Shown one piece after another: positions 33,809 through 42,120 of a DNA stretch of 43,916 bases; the first letter of the stretch is position 1; every line of letters starts with the position of its first letter. The stretch covers positions 1 through 43,916 of the forward strand of contig JAKLPK010000131.1 in NCBI GenBank assembly GCA_022013895.1, written 5' to 3'. This DNA comes from Cellulomonas sp. Lineage in GTDB: Bacteria; Actinomycetota; Actinomycetes; Actinomycetales; Cellulomonadaceae. Made by a program: the position numbers and the translations under genes. The notes under the pieces were generated by a model. It saw only the letters and a program-made list of their open reading frames with translations, searched no databases and was not told the DNA's origin.

Positions 33809-34192
33809 TCAGGCCTCGAAGTCGTCGGCGACGGCCCGCAGGAGCTGGGCGTACTGGGTGGCGCGGGCCTTCTCCGGGTAGCGGCCGCGACGCAGGTCGT
33901 TGCCGACCTTGTCGAGCAGCTTGATGAGGTCCTCGACGACGATCGCCATCTCGTCGGCCGAGCGGCGCCGGGCCTTGGCGACCGAGGGAACCGGGTCGAG
34001 CACCTTGACGGACAAGGCCTGCGGACCGCGTTTGCCGTCGGCCACGCCGAACTCGACGCGAGCGCCGGGCTTCGGGGCCTCGACCCCTGCGGGCAGGGCG
34101 GAGGCGTGCAGGAAGACCTCACCACCGTCGTCGCCGGCGATGAAGCCGAAGCCACGCTCGGTGTCGAACCACTTGACCTTGCCGGTGGGCAC
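33809..34192 (-). CDS. Cold-shock domain protein with C-terminal helical extension
   Basis: A product of 127 residues. The cold-shock domain at about 1-67: GKVKWFDTERGFGFIAGDDG with RNP1 (GFGFI) and VFLHASALP with RNP2, binding single-stranded RNA or DNA. A 60-residue extension follows (KARRRSADEMAIVVEDLIKL, LDKVGNDLRRGRYPEKARAT), helical and basic then acidic, absent from the usual 66-70 residue proteins but seen in actinobacterial CspA-like relatives. The start is GTG at 34192 with AGAGG upstream. A TANNNT box at 34248-34243 may be its promoter. It heads the unit with DUF3027 and the sacsin-like gene. Confidence 0.92.
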   Translation of the reverse strand: MPTGKVKWFDTERGFGFIAGDDGGEVFLHASALPAGVEAPKPGARVEFGVADGKRGPQALSVKVLDPVPSVAKARRRSADEMAIVVEDLIKLLDKVGNDLRRGRYPEKARATQYAQLLRAVADDFEA

Positions 34193-34240
34193 CTGGCACC
34201 TCTGTGTGTCGGTCGCACCCTGGATGGGCGCGGCTGGTCA

Positions 34241-35584
34241 TCAGGGTACCGGGCTCGTGGGAGCGGTGTCGGTAGGGGTGGGCGCAGGTGCGCCCGCGGA
34301 GAAGGACCACCGGCCGGTGGTGGGGCGCGTCCGCCGCGGCTTGAGCGCCACCTGGCCGATGAGCTCGCGCCCCTCCCGCAGCCCGGTGAGCCAGGCGATC
34401 GAGATGGCCAGCGGGCTGAAGTCGTCGCCCAGGGTGACCGGAACCCCGCGGTCCGCGGCCTCCAGGTAGGCGTCGAGCGCATCGCACATGGCGCGCACCC
34501 TGGCCGTCGCAGGCGGGACGCCGAGCCACAGATCGGCCTCCGCGGGGGTCAGGTCGAGCAGCTGCGACCACAGCCGGACCACTGCTGCGGTCGCAGCCAG
34601 CAGCGGCTCGTCGGGGCACAGCAGCTGGGCTGCGCGGCTGCGGGCGACGGCGAGCAACGGCAGCTCGTCATCGTCGTGGCCCAGCTCGGCCACCATGTCG
34701 AGCACCAGGATCGAGTGGAACCGCTGACGTCCGACCAGGGCGATGGCCCGCACCAGATCGGCGACCGGCAGCCGCACCCCGGTGACGTTGTTCACCGAAC
34801 GCAGCAGGCGGGCGGCGATGGCCGGATCGGCGGCCGCGAGCCGGGCCAGCGACCGGGTCGAGGAGCTGGGGACCGAGAGCCGGCTCAGCAGCCGGTAGGC
34901 CGTCGGGTTGTGGTGGGCGAGCGACTCCCGTGCGATCACCGCAGGTCGGCTCAGCAGGTAGCCCTGGAGCAGGTCGAAGCCGAGCGTCGTCGCCAGCTCG
35001 CGATCGGCGGCCGTCTCGATGTGCTCGGCCACGAGCACCACCCCGGGCAGGAGCTCCCGCACCTGCGCGACGAGCTCGGCCAGCTCCTGGCCGCTCATCG
35101 TCGACAGGTCGATCTTCACGTAGCCGCACAGGCCGAGGAGCGCCAGCCGGGGATCGTCCGGCATCACGTCGTCGAGGGCGATGACGAAGCCCCGGTCCAC
35201 CAGCCGTTCGAGGCCCGCACGCACCTGGGCGTCGACCGGCACCCGTTCCAGCAGCTCGAGCACCACCCGGCCAGGGGTGAGGGAGACGGGCAGCTCGCCG
35301 ACGACGAAGGAACGCGGCAGGTTGACGAACAGCAGATCGGACCCGCCGATCTCGTCGAGGGCGAACTCCGTGGTCACCGCCGAGATCACCGTCGCCGTGG
35401 CCAGGTCGTCGTCGAACCCCTCCGAGCCCACCCCGGACCCGTCCGCGGAGCGGCTGGGACGGAACAGGGCCTCGTGCCCGACGAGCCGGCCGTCGATGTC
35501 CTCGATGCGCTGACGTGCGACGCACACCGTCATCCCGATGTCGGGCAGCCCGGAGATTCCTCCGTACCCGCTCCGCTTCCTCAC
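34241..35584 (-). CDS. EAL-HDOD protein with apparently complete EAL site
   Basis: A product of 447 residues. The EAL domain at about 20-215 keeps residues aligned with known c-di-GMP phosphodiesterase ligands: E38 in HEAL, N88 in FVNLP, E110 in VVLELLE, D138-D139 in IALDDV, K157 in VKIDL, E187 in AEHIET and Q207 in LLQGYL. The HDOD domain at about 225-430 has LAAADPAIAARLLRSVNNVT and RAIALVGRQRFHSILVLDMV. The GTG at 35584 is preferred over the ATG at 35533 because it gives the same N-terminal spacing as the paralogue (EAL at residue 38 in both), and lies 40 bases from a sigma-28 promoter; the upstream frame is non-coding. Either a phosphodiesterase or a c-di-GMP receptor. Confidence 0.85.
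   Translation of the reverse strand: MRKRSGYGGISGLPDIGMTVCVARQRIEDIDGRLVGHEALFRPSRSADGSGVGSEGFDDDLATATVISAVTTEFALDEIGGSDLLFVNLPRSFVVGELPVSLTPGRVVLELLERVPVDAQVRAGLERLVDRGFVIALDDVMPDDPRLALLGLCGYVKIDLSTMSGQELAELVAQVRELLPGVVLVAEHIETAADRELATTLGFDLLQGYLLSRPAVIARESLAHHNPTAYRLLSRLSVPSSSTRSLARLAAADPAIAARLLRSVNNVTGVRLPVADLVRAIALVGRQRFHSILVLDMVAELGHDDDELPLLAVARSRAAQLLCPDEPLLAATAAVVRLWSQLLDLTPAEADLWLGVPPATARVRAMCDALDAYLEAADRGVPVTLGDDFSPLAISIAWLTGLREGRELIGQVALKPRRTRPTTGRWSFSAGAPAPTPTDTAPTSPVP
34243..34248 (-). promoter_or_regulatory. Possible -10 box of the cold-shock gene
   Basis: TACCCT on the minus strand, about 51 bases before the GTG start, overlapping the last codons of the upstream EAL-HDOD gene. 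No clear -35 is seen. Weak, listed because the gap of 48 bases between the genes offers no other candidate. Confidence 0.3.
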
Positions 35585-35623
35585 CACTGCCCCCGTCACC
35601 TGCCGCCACGTGTCCCTACGAGG

Positions 35624-35650
35624 GGATCGACGCCTCGCACCGGAACTTGA
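35624..35650 (-). promoter_or_regulatory. Candidate sigma-28 promoter of the EAL-HDOD gene
   Basis: Minus strand: TCAA (35650-35647), 15-base spacer, GTCGATCC (35631-35624). There is one mismatch in the -10 core (GTCGAT for GCCGAT). It is 40 bases from the GTG at 35584. It lies in the 76-base gap after the other EAL-HDOD gene, so each paralogue would have its own promoter. Confidence 0.5.
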
Positions 35651-35660
35651 ACGAGCGCGG

Positions 35661-36953
35661 TCAACTTCGCCCGCCCGACCTCGTCGCGGCCGGGCCGCCG
35701 TCGACCCGTCGGGGGAGCAACCGGTCGACGAGCTCCCGCCCTTCCACCAGACCGGTGAACCAGGCCATCGAGACGTCCAGCGCCGCGTAGGCGCCCAGAT
35801 CGGGCAGGGGCAGGTCCCGGTCGCAGACCTCGAGGTAGGTGTCGAGCGCATCGCAGGCCGACGCCACCGCCGGCTCCGGGAGGGGCAGACCGAGCCAGGC
35901 GGCGACCTCGGGCGGATCGGCCGCCATGAGGTGCGCGCACAGCCGCACCAACGCCTCGGTGGCGGCGGCCTCGGGCACGGCGGGGCACAGCAGCTGGGCC
36001 GCCCGGGTCCGCGCCACCGCGCGGACCGGCAGCTCGTCGTCCTGGTGCCCGAACCCGGCCACGAGATCCAGCACGAGGAGCTGGTGCAGCCGTTCGCGAC
36101 CCAGCAGCGTGAGCGCCCGCGGCAGGTTGGCCACCGCCAGCCGCACCCCGCTCACGTTGTTGACCGCGCGCAGCACCCTCGCGGCGATCGCCGGGTCGGT
36201 GGCCGCCACCTCGGCCAGATCGGCCATCGACGTGCCGGGGGCGGCCAACCGGCTCAGCAGCCGGGCCGCCGTCGGGGCGTGCTGGGCCAGGATGTCCCGG
36301 CTGACCACGGCCGGTCGGGACAGCAGGTAGCCCTGCAGCAGGGTGAACCCGGCGGCGAGCGCGCGGCTGCGGTCGTCCTCCGTCTCGATCCGCTCGGCGA
36401 TGAACCGGACCTGCGGCGCCCGCGCGCGCAGCTGGTCGACCACGGCCGTGAGTGCCGGGCCGGGCACGGCGGCCAGATCGACCTTGACGAAGTCCGCGAG
36501 CTCCGCGAGCGCCAGCCGCGGGTCGTCGAGGACCACGTCGTCGAGCGCGATCAGGTAGCCGTCGCCACGCAGCCGCTCGACGCCCGCGCGCACCTGGTCG
36601 TCGACCTCGACCCGTTCGAGCAGCTCCAGGACGACCCGCCCGGGAGGGAGCGGGAGGGGCAGGCTGCCGATGACGAAGGACCGCGGCAGGTTGATGAACA
36701 GCAGGCCGTCCCCGGCGATGTCGGCCAGGTCGAGGTGGGTGGTGACCACCGCCAGCACGCCGGCGGTCGCCGCGTCGTCGTCGAACCCGGCACCACCTTC
36801 ACCGGATCCGGCAGCGGTCGCCGTCGGCCGGAACAGCAGCTCATGGCCGATCGCCCGACCCGAGACGTCCTCGATCCGTTGACGTGCGACGGCGACCGTG
36901 GCCCAGACCTCGGCCCGGTGGCACGACGTGGCATCGGGTTCGCTGACCGGCAT
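35661..36953 (-). CDS. EAL-HDOD protein, paralogue of the preceding one
   Basis: A product of 430 residues, collinear with the protein at 34241. EAL-domain residues stand at identical positions: E38 (HELL, so the motif reads ELL rather than EAL), N88 in FINLP, E110 in VVLELLE, D138-D139 in IALDDV, K157 in VKVDL, E187 in AERIET, Q207 in LLQGYL. The HDOD domain shows VAATDPAIAARVLRAVNNVS, RALTLLGRERLHQLLVLDLV and ends in a conserved WFTGLVEGRELVDRL. The ATG at 36953 has GGAGG upstream. A weak sigma-28-like site lies 51 bases ahead. The two genes are probably a tandem duplication followed by divergence. Confidence 0.85.
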   Translation of the reverse strand: MPVSEPDATSCHRAEVWATVAVARQRIEDVSGRAIGHELLFRPTATAAGSGEGGAGFDDDAATAGVLAVVTTHLDLADIAGDGLLFINLPRSFVIGSLPLPLPPGRVVLELLERVEVDDQVRAGVERLRGDGYLIALDDVVLDDPRLALAELADFVKVDLAAVPGPALTAVVDQLRARAPQVRFIAERIETEDDRSRALAAGFTLLQGYLLSRPAVVSRDILAQHAPTAARLLSRLAAPGTSMADLAEVAATDPAIAARVLRAVNNVSGVRLAVANLPRALTLLGRERLHQLLVLDLVAGFGHQDDELPVRAVARTRAAQLLCPAVPEAAATEALVRLCAHLMAADPPEVAAWLGLPLPEPAVASACDALDTYLEVCDRDLPLPDLGAYAALDVSMAWFTGLVEGRELVDRLLPRRVDGGPAATRSGGRS

Positions 36954-37003
36954 GGCGACCTCCCCGGAGCCCGGCCCGTCATCCGCGCCGGGCTGTCACC
37001 CAC

Positions 37004-37030
37004 TCATCGGCCGGCACTGCCGCACCCTGC
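37004..37030 (-). promoter_or_regulatory. Weak sigma-28-like site before the second EAL-HDOD gene
   Basis: Minus strand: GCAG (37030-37027), 15-base spacer, GCCGATGA (37011-37004). The -10 is the same as before the trifunctional glycosyltransferase, but the -35 has only the CA in common with TCAA. It is 51 bases from the ATG. Listed because position and -10 fit the series. Confidence 0.3.
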
Positions 37031-37076
37031 AATGGTCCGGGCCGATATCCGTCCGAGCCGTCACCTGCAGCGACGA

Positions 37077-38303
37077 TCAGTCGGCGGACTCCTGGGCGAG
37101 GCGGTCGAGGGCGAGGCCGGCGAGCACCGCGGGGCCGACGGCCAGTGCAGCATCGGCGTACCGGGCCTGGGCCGAGTGGTTGTACGCCGCGGTCGCCGGG
37201 TCGGCACCGGGGGGTGTGGCGCCCAGGCCGAAGAACGCCCCCGGCACCTGCTCGAGCACGTAGGAGAAGTCCTCCGCGCCCGGGATGGGTGAGGGTGCCA
37301 TCGCGTACGCGCGTTCACCGAACAGTCCGACGGTGACCTCGGCGGTGCGGTCCACCTCGCCGGCGGTGTTCACCGTCACCGGGTAGCCGGGTTCGTACTC
37401 GACCGTGGCGGTCAGCCCGTGCGCGGCGGCGATGTGCTCGGCCACCCGCTGGACACCGGCCGCGAGCTTCTCCCGCCCGAGGGGGGAGAACGAGCGCAGC
37501 GTCACCTCGATGAGCGCCTGCGCCGGGATCACGTTGTTGACGGTCCCCGCCTGCAGGTGCCCGACGGTCACCACCACCGGGTCGAACACGTCGAACTCAC
37601 GGGTCACCATCTGCTGCAGCGCGAGCACGATCGAGGCGGCGACCGGCACCGGGTCCGCCGCCAGGTGCGGCATCGAACCGTGCCCGCCCCGCCCGTTCAC
37701 CGTGATCCGGGCCGAGTCGGCCGCGGCCAGCATCGGACCGGGCCGGGAGATCACCAGACCGGCCGGCAGCAACGAGCTCATCACGTGCAGCCCGTAGGCG
37801 GCGACCACCCGCTCACCGGCCGCGTCGAGCACGCCCTCCTCGATCATCAGCCGGGCGCCGCCGTCGCCCTCCTCGCCGGGCTGGAACATGAAGACCACCG
37901 ACCCGGCGATCTCCTCACGACGGGCGGCCAGCAGCCGAGCCGCGCCGACCAGACCCGACGTGTGCATGTCGTGACCGCAGGCGTGCATCACGCCGACGTT
38001 CTGCGAGGTGAACTCCTCGCCGGTGTCCTCGGTGACGGGCAGACCGTCCATGTCACCGCGCAGCAGCACCGCCGGACCGGGCCGGGCCCCGCGCAGCACC
38101 GCGACCACCGAGGTGAGCGCCGTCCCGGTGTTCACCTCCAGGCCGAGGGGGGCGAGCGCGTCGAGCACCAGCCGCTGGGTCGCCGGCAGCTGCAGCCCGA
38201 GCTCGGGGGTGCGGTGCAGCGCGCGGCGCAGCGCCGCCACCTCCGGCAGCTGGGCAGCGGCCTCGGTCCGCAGGGCGGTCAGGGTCTGCTCCGACAGGTA
38301 CAT
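37077..38303 (-). CDS. M20 family amidohydrolase / N-acyl amino acid deacylase
   Basis: A product of 408 residues. The metal-binding site is seen in VMHACGHDMHTSGLVGAARL (residues 106-125, with His107, His111 and Asp112 among the candidate ligands) and in FMFQPGEEGDGGARLMIEEG (Glu144/Glu145). The dimerisation domain includes ITVNGRGGHGSMPHLAADPV and the C-terminal GAEDFSYVLEQVPGAFFGLG holds the last ligand region. These are typical of the amidohydrolase/carboxypeptidase branch (HipO, AmaA, IAA-amino acid hydrolase) that removes acyl groups from amino acids. The ATG at 38303 follows the transporter stop by one base; the substrate is probably what that transporter brings in. Exact substrate unknown. 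Confidence 0.92.
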   Translation of the reverse strand: MYLSEQTLTALRTEAAAQLPEVAALRRALHRTPELGLQLPATQRLVLDALAPLGLEVNTGTALTSVVAVLRGARPGPAVLLRGDMDGLPVTEDTGEEFTSQNVGVMHACGHDMHTSGLVGAARLLAARREEIAGSVVFMFQPGEEGDGGARLMIEEGVLDAAGERVVAAYGLHVMSSLLPAGLVISRPGPMLAAADSARITVNGRGGHGSMPHLAADPVPVAASIVLALQQMVTREFDVFDPVVVTVGHLQAGTVNNVIPAQALIEVTLRSFSPLGREKLAAGVQRVAEHIAAAHGLTATVEYEPGYPVTVNTAGEVDRTAEVTVGLFGERAYAMAPSPIPGAEDFSYVLEQVPGAFFGLGATPPGADPATAAYNHSAQARYADAALAVGPAVLAGLALDRLAQESAD

Positions 38304-38304
38304 G

Positions 38305-39606
38305 TCAGCTCTTCTCGTCGACGAGGAACGGTTCGCCCGCACGGGTGCCGGCCAGGGTGTCCACCGGGTACATCAACCGCTGCGACACGAGCCACGAGCC
38401 GACCGCCGAGACGGTCAGGCCGAGCGCCGCGTACACCGGCACCAGACCCAGCTCGTCACTCTTCACGAGCCACTCGGCGATGTACAGGAACGTGCCGCCG
38501 AACAGCGCGATCGCCAGACCGGCAGGCACCCCCAGACCGACGGCGCGGATCGGCACCGGGAACAGCCGGGCCCCGGCCACCGGTGTGACCCCGAGCTGCA
38601 GACCGACGCAGGCGGTGAAGATCGGCGCCGCGACCAGGTAGGGCAGCACACCGCTGGACAGGCCCCACATGAGCGGCACCACGAGGACGGCCGCGGCGGT
38701 GAACCCGGCCCGGATCACCGGGATCGGCCCGAACCGGTCGGCCAGGAACCCCGAGGCGATCATCGCCACCAGCAGTGTCACCAGCGCGACGGTGTGCAGG
38801 CTGGTCGCGGCCGCCTCGGTGTACCGCCCGGTGTGGGCGGCGAACTGCGGGAGGTAGACGCTGCCGAAGTAGACGCCCATGGTCGATCCGATGGTGAGCA
38901 TGAAGGCGAGTGCCATCCGCGGCGCATGCTTGACCAGCTGCGGGCCGATCGGATCCGCGCCCGCCGCCCTGGCCTTCTCGAACACCTCGGACTCCGGGAC
39001 TCCGCTGCGGATCCAGACGGCCAGCAGCGCGCACGCCGCGGTGACCCCGAAGGCGATCCGCCAGCCGCCCTCGCGCACCCCGTCGGCACCGAGCACGCCG
39101 AGCAGCACGGCGAGCACGATGGTGCCGGCGAGCGTGCCGAGGGCGTCCCCGGAGTAGGCGAAGGCGCCGTAGCGGTGCCGTCGGTCGGTCGGGGCCACCT
39201 CGACGACGTAGGTCGCAGCGGTGGCCACCTCACCGCCCATCGCGATGCCCTGCAGCAGCCGGGCCAGCACGACGACGACCCCCGCCCACGCACCGGCCAC
39301 CGCATGGGTCGGTGCGAGCGCGATGACGGCCGATCCGAGGGCGATGAGGCTCACCGAGGCCATCAGCCCGGTCCGCCGTCCGCGCGAGTCGGTGATCCGC
39401 CCCATGACGAAGGAACCGACCGGGCGGGCGACGAACCCCACCGCGAACACGAGGTAGGCGCTGAGCACCTGGGTCACCGGGTCGCTGCCGGCGAAGACCT
39501 GCCCGGCGAAGTACGGGGCGAGCAGCCCGTACATGGTCCAGTCCAGTGATTCGACGAAGATCCCCGCGGTGCTCGCGGTGACCACCCGCCACCGTGCTAC
39601 GGCCAT
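38305..39606 (-). CDS. MFS transporter, metabolite:H+ symporter (MHS) type
   Basis: A 433-residue membrane protein with about 12 hydrophobic segments. RPVGSFVMGRITDSRGRRTG holds the MFS loop 2-3 motif; LQGIAMGGEVATAATYVVEV, APTDRRHRYGAFAYSGDALG is the MHS-type signature seen in ShiA and ProP relatives. The second half has DRFGPIPVIRAGFTAAAVLV and ATPVAGARLFP-like sequence (GVTPVAGARLFPVPIRAVG). It imports a small organic solute with protons. The ATG at 39606 has AAGGAG five bases upstream, and TAGCCT about 40 bases ahead is a possible -10. It forms a two-gene operon with the M20 hydrolase. Confidence 0.9.
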   Translation of the reverse strand: MAVARWRVVTASTAGIFVESLDWTMYGLLAPYFAGQVFAGSDPVTQVLSAYLVFAVGFVARPVGSFVMGRITDSRGRRTGLMASVSLIALGSAVIALAPTHAVAGAWAGVVVVLARLLQGIAMGGEVATAATYVVEVAPTDRRHRYGAFAYSGDALGTLAGTIVLAVLLGVLGADGVREGGWRIAFGVTAACALLAVWIRSGVPESEVFEKARAAGADPIGPQLVKHAPRMALAFMLTIGSTMGVYFGSVYLPQFAAHTGRYTEAAATSLHTVALVTLLVAMIASGFLADRFGPIPVIRAGFTAAAVLVVPLMWGLSSGVLPYLVAAPIFTACVGLQLGVTPVAGARLFPVPIRAVGLGVPAGLAIALFGGTFLYIAEWLVKSDELGLVPVYAALGLTVSAVGSWLVSQRLMYPVDTLAGTRAGEPFLVDEKS

Positions 39607-39704
39607 CGCGACTCCTTGTTCGATCCCACCCCGGCGCCGACGCGCAGGCTATCGCCCCGGCCGGACGGGGCACCGCGACCCGAGGGCGGGTGCCGGTACC
39701 GCCG

Positions 39705-39710
39705 TATCGT
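39705..39710 (+). promoter_or_regulatory. Possible -10 box giving a leaderless mRNA for the helicase-associated gene
   Basis: TATCGT lies seven bases before the ATG at 39718 and no ribosome site is present, a layout typical of leaderless actinobacterial genes. No good -35 was found. Confidence 0.45.
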
Positions 39711-39717
39711 GGTGCGG

Positions 39718-42120
39718 ATGGTCACGTTCACCTCGGCCCTGCGGGCGCGCTCGGACACCGAGCTCGTCGAGCTGCTGCGCCGGCGACCTGACCTGGCCTC
39801 GCCGTCACCGTCCACCTTCGCCTCGCTCGCGGTGCGGGCGACCAGCCGGGCGGGGCTGGAACGGGCGCTGACCCGGCTCGACGCGGCCGCGCTGCAGGTG
39901 CTCGAAGCCGTCGTCGCGCTCGGTGAGCCGGTGGACCGGGCGGCCGTGCTCGACGCCGTCGCCGGCCCCGGACCGGGCCGGGGGACCGTCGAGCGGTCGC
40001 TGGCCGATGTGCTGGTGCGGGCCCTGCTGTGGGAGGACGCCGACGGGTTGCACGCGGCACCCGGTCTGGCCGAACAGCTCGGTCCCTACCCGGCGGGCCT
40101 GGCTCCGGCCGATCCGCGGGTGGACCGCAGCGCACCGCAGGACGTCGAGGCCGCGCTCGCCCAGGCACCCCCGGGTGCCCGTCCGGTGCTCGACGCGCTC
40201 ACCTGGGGTCCGCCGGTAGGTCAGCGCCCCGCACCGGCGACCCGGGCCGATACGGCCGTGGCGTGGCTGGTGTCGCGTGGGCTGCTGGCCCAGGCCGGCG
40301 GGCGGCGGGTGGTGCTGCCCAGACCGGTCGCGCTCAGCCTGCGCGGCGGACGCACCCATCGGGCACCGGCACTTCCCCCGGCCCCCGACGCGGGTACCCG
40401 GCTGCTGCCGCTCGAGGTGGTGGCCGCCGAATCGGCGAGCGCCGCCGCCGTCGTCGTCCGGCTGGTGACCAGGCTGCTCACGGTGTGGGGTGATCCGCCG
40501 CCCGCGTTGCGCTCCGGTGGTCTGGGGGTCCGCGACCTGCGCCGCACGGCCACCGACCTCGGGGTCGATGAGCAGGTCGCCGCCTTCGTCATCGAGCTGT
40601 CGGCGGCGGCCGGGCTCGTCGGGCACGAGGTCGTCGGCCCCGTACCGGCGTTCGCGCCCACCCAGGACGGTGACGACTGGCTGAACCTCGAGCTGGCCGT
40701 CCGGTGGTCGCTGCTGGCCCGCGCCTGGCTCGGTACGGCACGCGCACCGTGGTTGGTCGGCACCAAGGACGAACGCGGGTCGACCCGCACCGCACTGCAC
40801 CCCGACGGCCAGCGGCCGTGGGTCCCTGCGCTGCGCCGGTCGGTGCTGGACACCCTGGCCCTGCTCCCGGCCGGGAGCGCGCCGACCGCCGACGGGGTAC
40901 GCCGTCGGCTCGCCTGGCGCACCCCACGGGCCGTTCCACCGGTGGCTGCCGTGGAGGCGCTGCTCGTGGAGGCCGGCCGGCTCGGGGTGCTCGGCGCGGG
41001 GGCGTTGTCCGCCGCGGGCCGCGCACTGCTCGAACCGTCCGACGACCCCGCGGCCAGGCTCGCCGCGGACCTGCCGGAACCCGTCGACCGGATCCTGCTC
41101 CAGGGCGATCTGACCGGTGTGGTCCCGGGACGCCCGACCGATGACCTCGCGGCGCTGCTCGAACGCACGAGCGAGGTCGAGTCCCGCGGCGGGGCGCTCA
41201 CGGTGCGGTTCACGGCCGGTTCGGTGAGCGGTGCGCTCGACGCCGGTCTCGACCCCGACGAGCTGCTCGCCCGGTTGGCCGAGGCGTCCCTGGTGCCCGT
41301 CCCGCAGCCGCTCGAGTACCTGGTGCGGGACACCGCCCGACGCCACGGGCGGTTGCGCATCGGTGCCGCCGCCAGCTACCTGCGCAGCGCCGACCCGGCG
41401 CTGCTGGCACCGCTGGTGGGCGACCCCAGGCTGGTCGGGCTCGGCCTGGCCGTCCTGGCCCCGACGGTGCTGGTGGCCCAGGTGTCGGCCGTCGAGCTGG
41501 CGCAGGCGCTGCGGGCCGCCGGCCTGTCACCGGTGACCGAGGCCCCCGACGGGCATGTGCTCGACCTGGCGGCACCGCCCCGTCGGGCCCGTCCGCGGGC
41601 CCATCGTCCGGCGCCGGACGCGCACGACCCGGGCCCCGGCCTGGCCGCCGTGGTCGCGGTGCTGCGGTCCGCCGATGTGCTCGCCGATGACGAACCGCCC
41701 ACCGGCCGCTCGTCCGCCGCGGGGCTCCCCGCCGCGGGGCTCCCCGCCGCGGGGCTCTCCGCCGCGGGCGACCGCACCGGTTCCGGCCAGGCCTCCCGCG
41801 GTGGCACGGGCCGCACCCGGCCGGGAGCCCCGCCTGCACCGGCCGGCGGGACCCCACCGCCGCCCGCCGGAACAGCCGAGCCTGCCGCGGCGTTGCTGCT
41901 GCTGCGCGAGGCGCTCACCGAGCGGCAGGAGGTCTGGGTCGAGATGGTCGGACCTTCGGGCGCGCTCCAGCGCCGGCTGCTGCGCCCGGTCCGCCTGGAG
42001 GGCGGCCGGCTGCGGGCGCTGGACACCGCACGCGAGGCCGAGCTCACCGTGGCCGTGCACCGCATCGCCTCGGTGACCCGGGCCTCCACCACACCTTCGA
42101 CCACCGGGAGCGCCCCGTGA
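39718..42120 (+). CDS. Helicase-associated protein (XPB partner) with WYL-like C-terminus
   Basis: A product of 800 residues. The N-terminus has TFTSALRARSDTELVELLRR and LTRLDAAALQVLEAVVALGE, a winged-helix-like segment. Residues about 455-605 contain the helicase-associated C-terminal-like domain: VDRILLQGDLTGVVPGRPTD, EVESRGGALTVRFTAGSVSG, SLVPVPQPLEYLVRDTARRH, GRLRIGAAASYLRSADPALL. A low-complexity linker at about 640-730 includes a triple LPAAG-type repeat. The last 65 residues (LLLLREALTERQEVWVEMVG, LRALDTAREAELTVAVHRIA) resemble a WYL domain. No ATPase motif is present. In actinobacteria this protein sits directly before XPB; its stop overlaps the XPB GTG start (GTGA), so the two products probably act together, in DNA repair or transcription. 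Confidence 0.85.
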   Translation: MVTFTSALRARSDTELVELLRRRPDLASPSPSTFASLAVRATSRAGLERALTRLDAAALQVLEAVVALGEPVDRAAVLDAVAGPGPGRGTVERSLADVLVRALLWEDADGLHAAPGLAEQLGPYPAGLAPADPRVDRSAPQDVEAALAQAPPGARPVLDALTWGPPVGQRPAPATRADTAVAWLVSRGLLAQAGGRRVVLPRPVALSLRGGRTHRAPALPPAPDAGTRLLPLEVVAAESASAAAVVVRLVTRLLTVWGDPPPALRSGGLGVRDLRRTATDLGVDEQVAAFVIELSAAAGLVGHEVVGPVPAFAPTQDGDDWLNLELAVRWSLLARAWLGTARAPWLVGTKDERGSTRTALHPDGQRPWVPALRRSVLDTLALLPAGSAPTADGVRRRLAWRTPRAVPPVAAVEALLVEAGRLGVLGAGALSAAGRALLEPSDDPAARLAADLPEPVDRILLQGDLTGVVPGRPTDDLAALLERTSEVESRGGALTVRFTAGSVSGALDAGLDPDELLARLAEASLVPVPQPLEYLVRDTARRHGRLRIGAAASYLRSADPALLAPLVGDPRLVGLGLAVLAPTVLVAQVSAVELAQALRAAGLSPVTEAPDGHVLDLAAPPRRARPRAHRPAPDAHDPGPGLAAVVAVLRSADVLADDEPPTGRSSAAGLPAAGLPAAGLSAAGDRTGSGQASRGGTGRTRPGAPPAPAGGTPPPPAGTAEPAAALLLLREALTERQEVWVEMVGPSGALQRRLLRPVRLEGGRLRALDTAREAELTVAVHRIASVTRASTTPSTTGSAP
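41716..41767 (+). repeat. In-frame 15-base tandem repeat in the linker of the helicase-associated protein
   Basis: Units GCCGCGGGGCTCCCC at 41716-41730 and 41731-41745, a third with one change at 41746-41760, then a partial copy. It encodes AAGLP repeats in a disordered linker, so length change would be tolerated. Likely slippage, not a functional element. Confidence 0.85.

Noticed and set aside
35534-35584. ATG at 35533 as the start of the EAL-HDOD gene
   Set aside because: It lacks a ribosome site and would remove 17 residues that match the N-terminal length of the paralogue; the GTG at 35584 also fits the promoter spacing. The ATG cannot be fully excluded.
41716-41767. LPAAG repeats as sortase sorting signals
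   Set aside because: They are internal, encoded by a slippage repeat in a cytoplasmic protein, not LPxTG, and not followed by a membrane segment.
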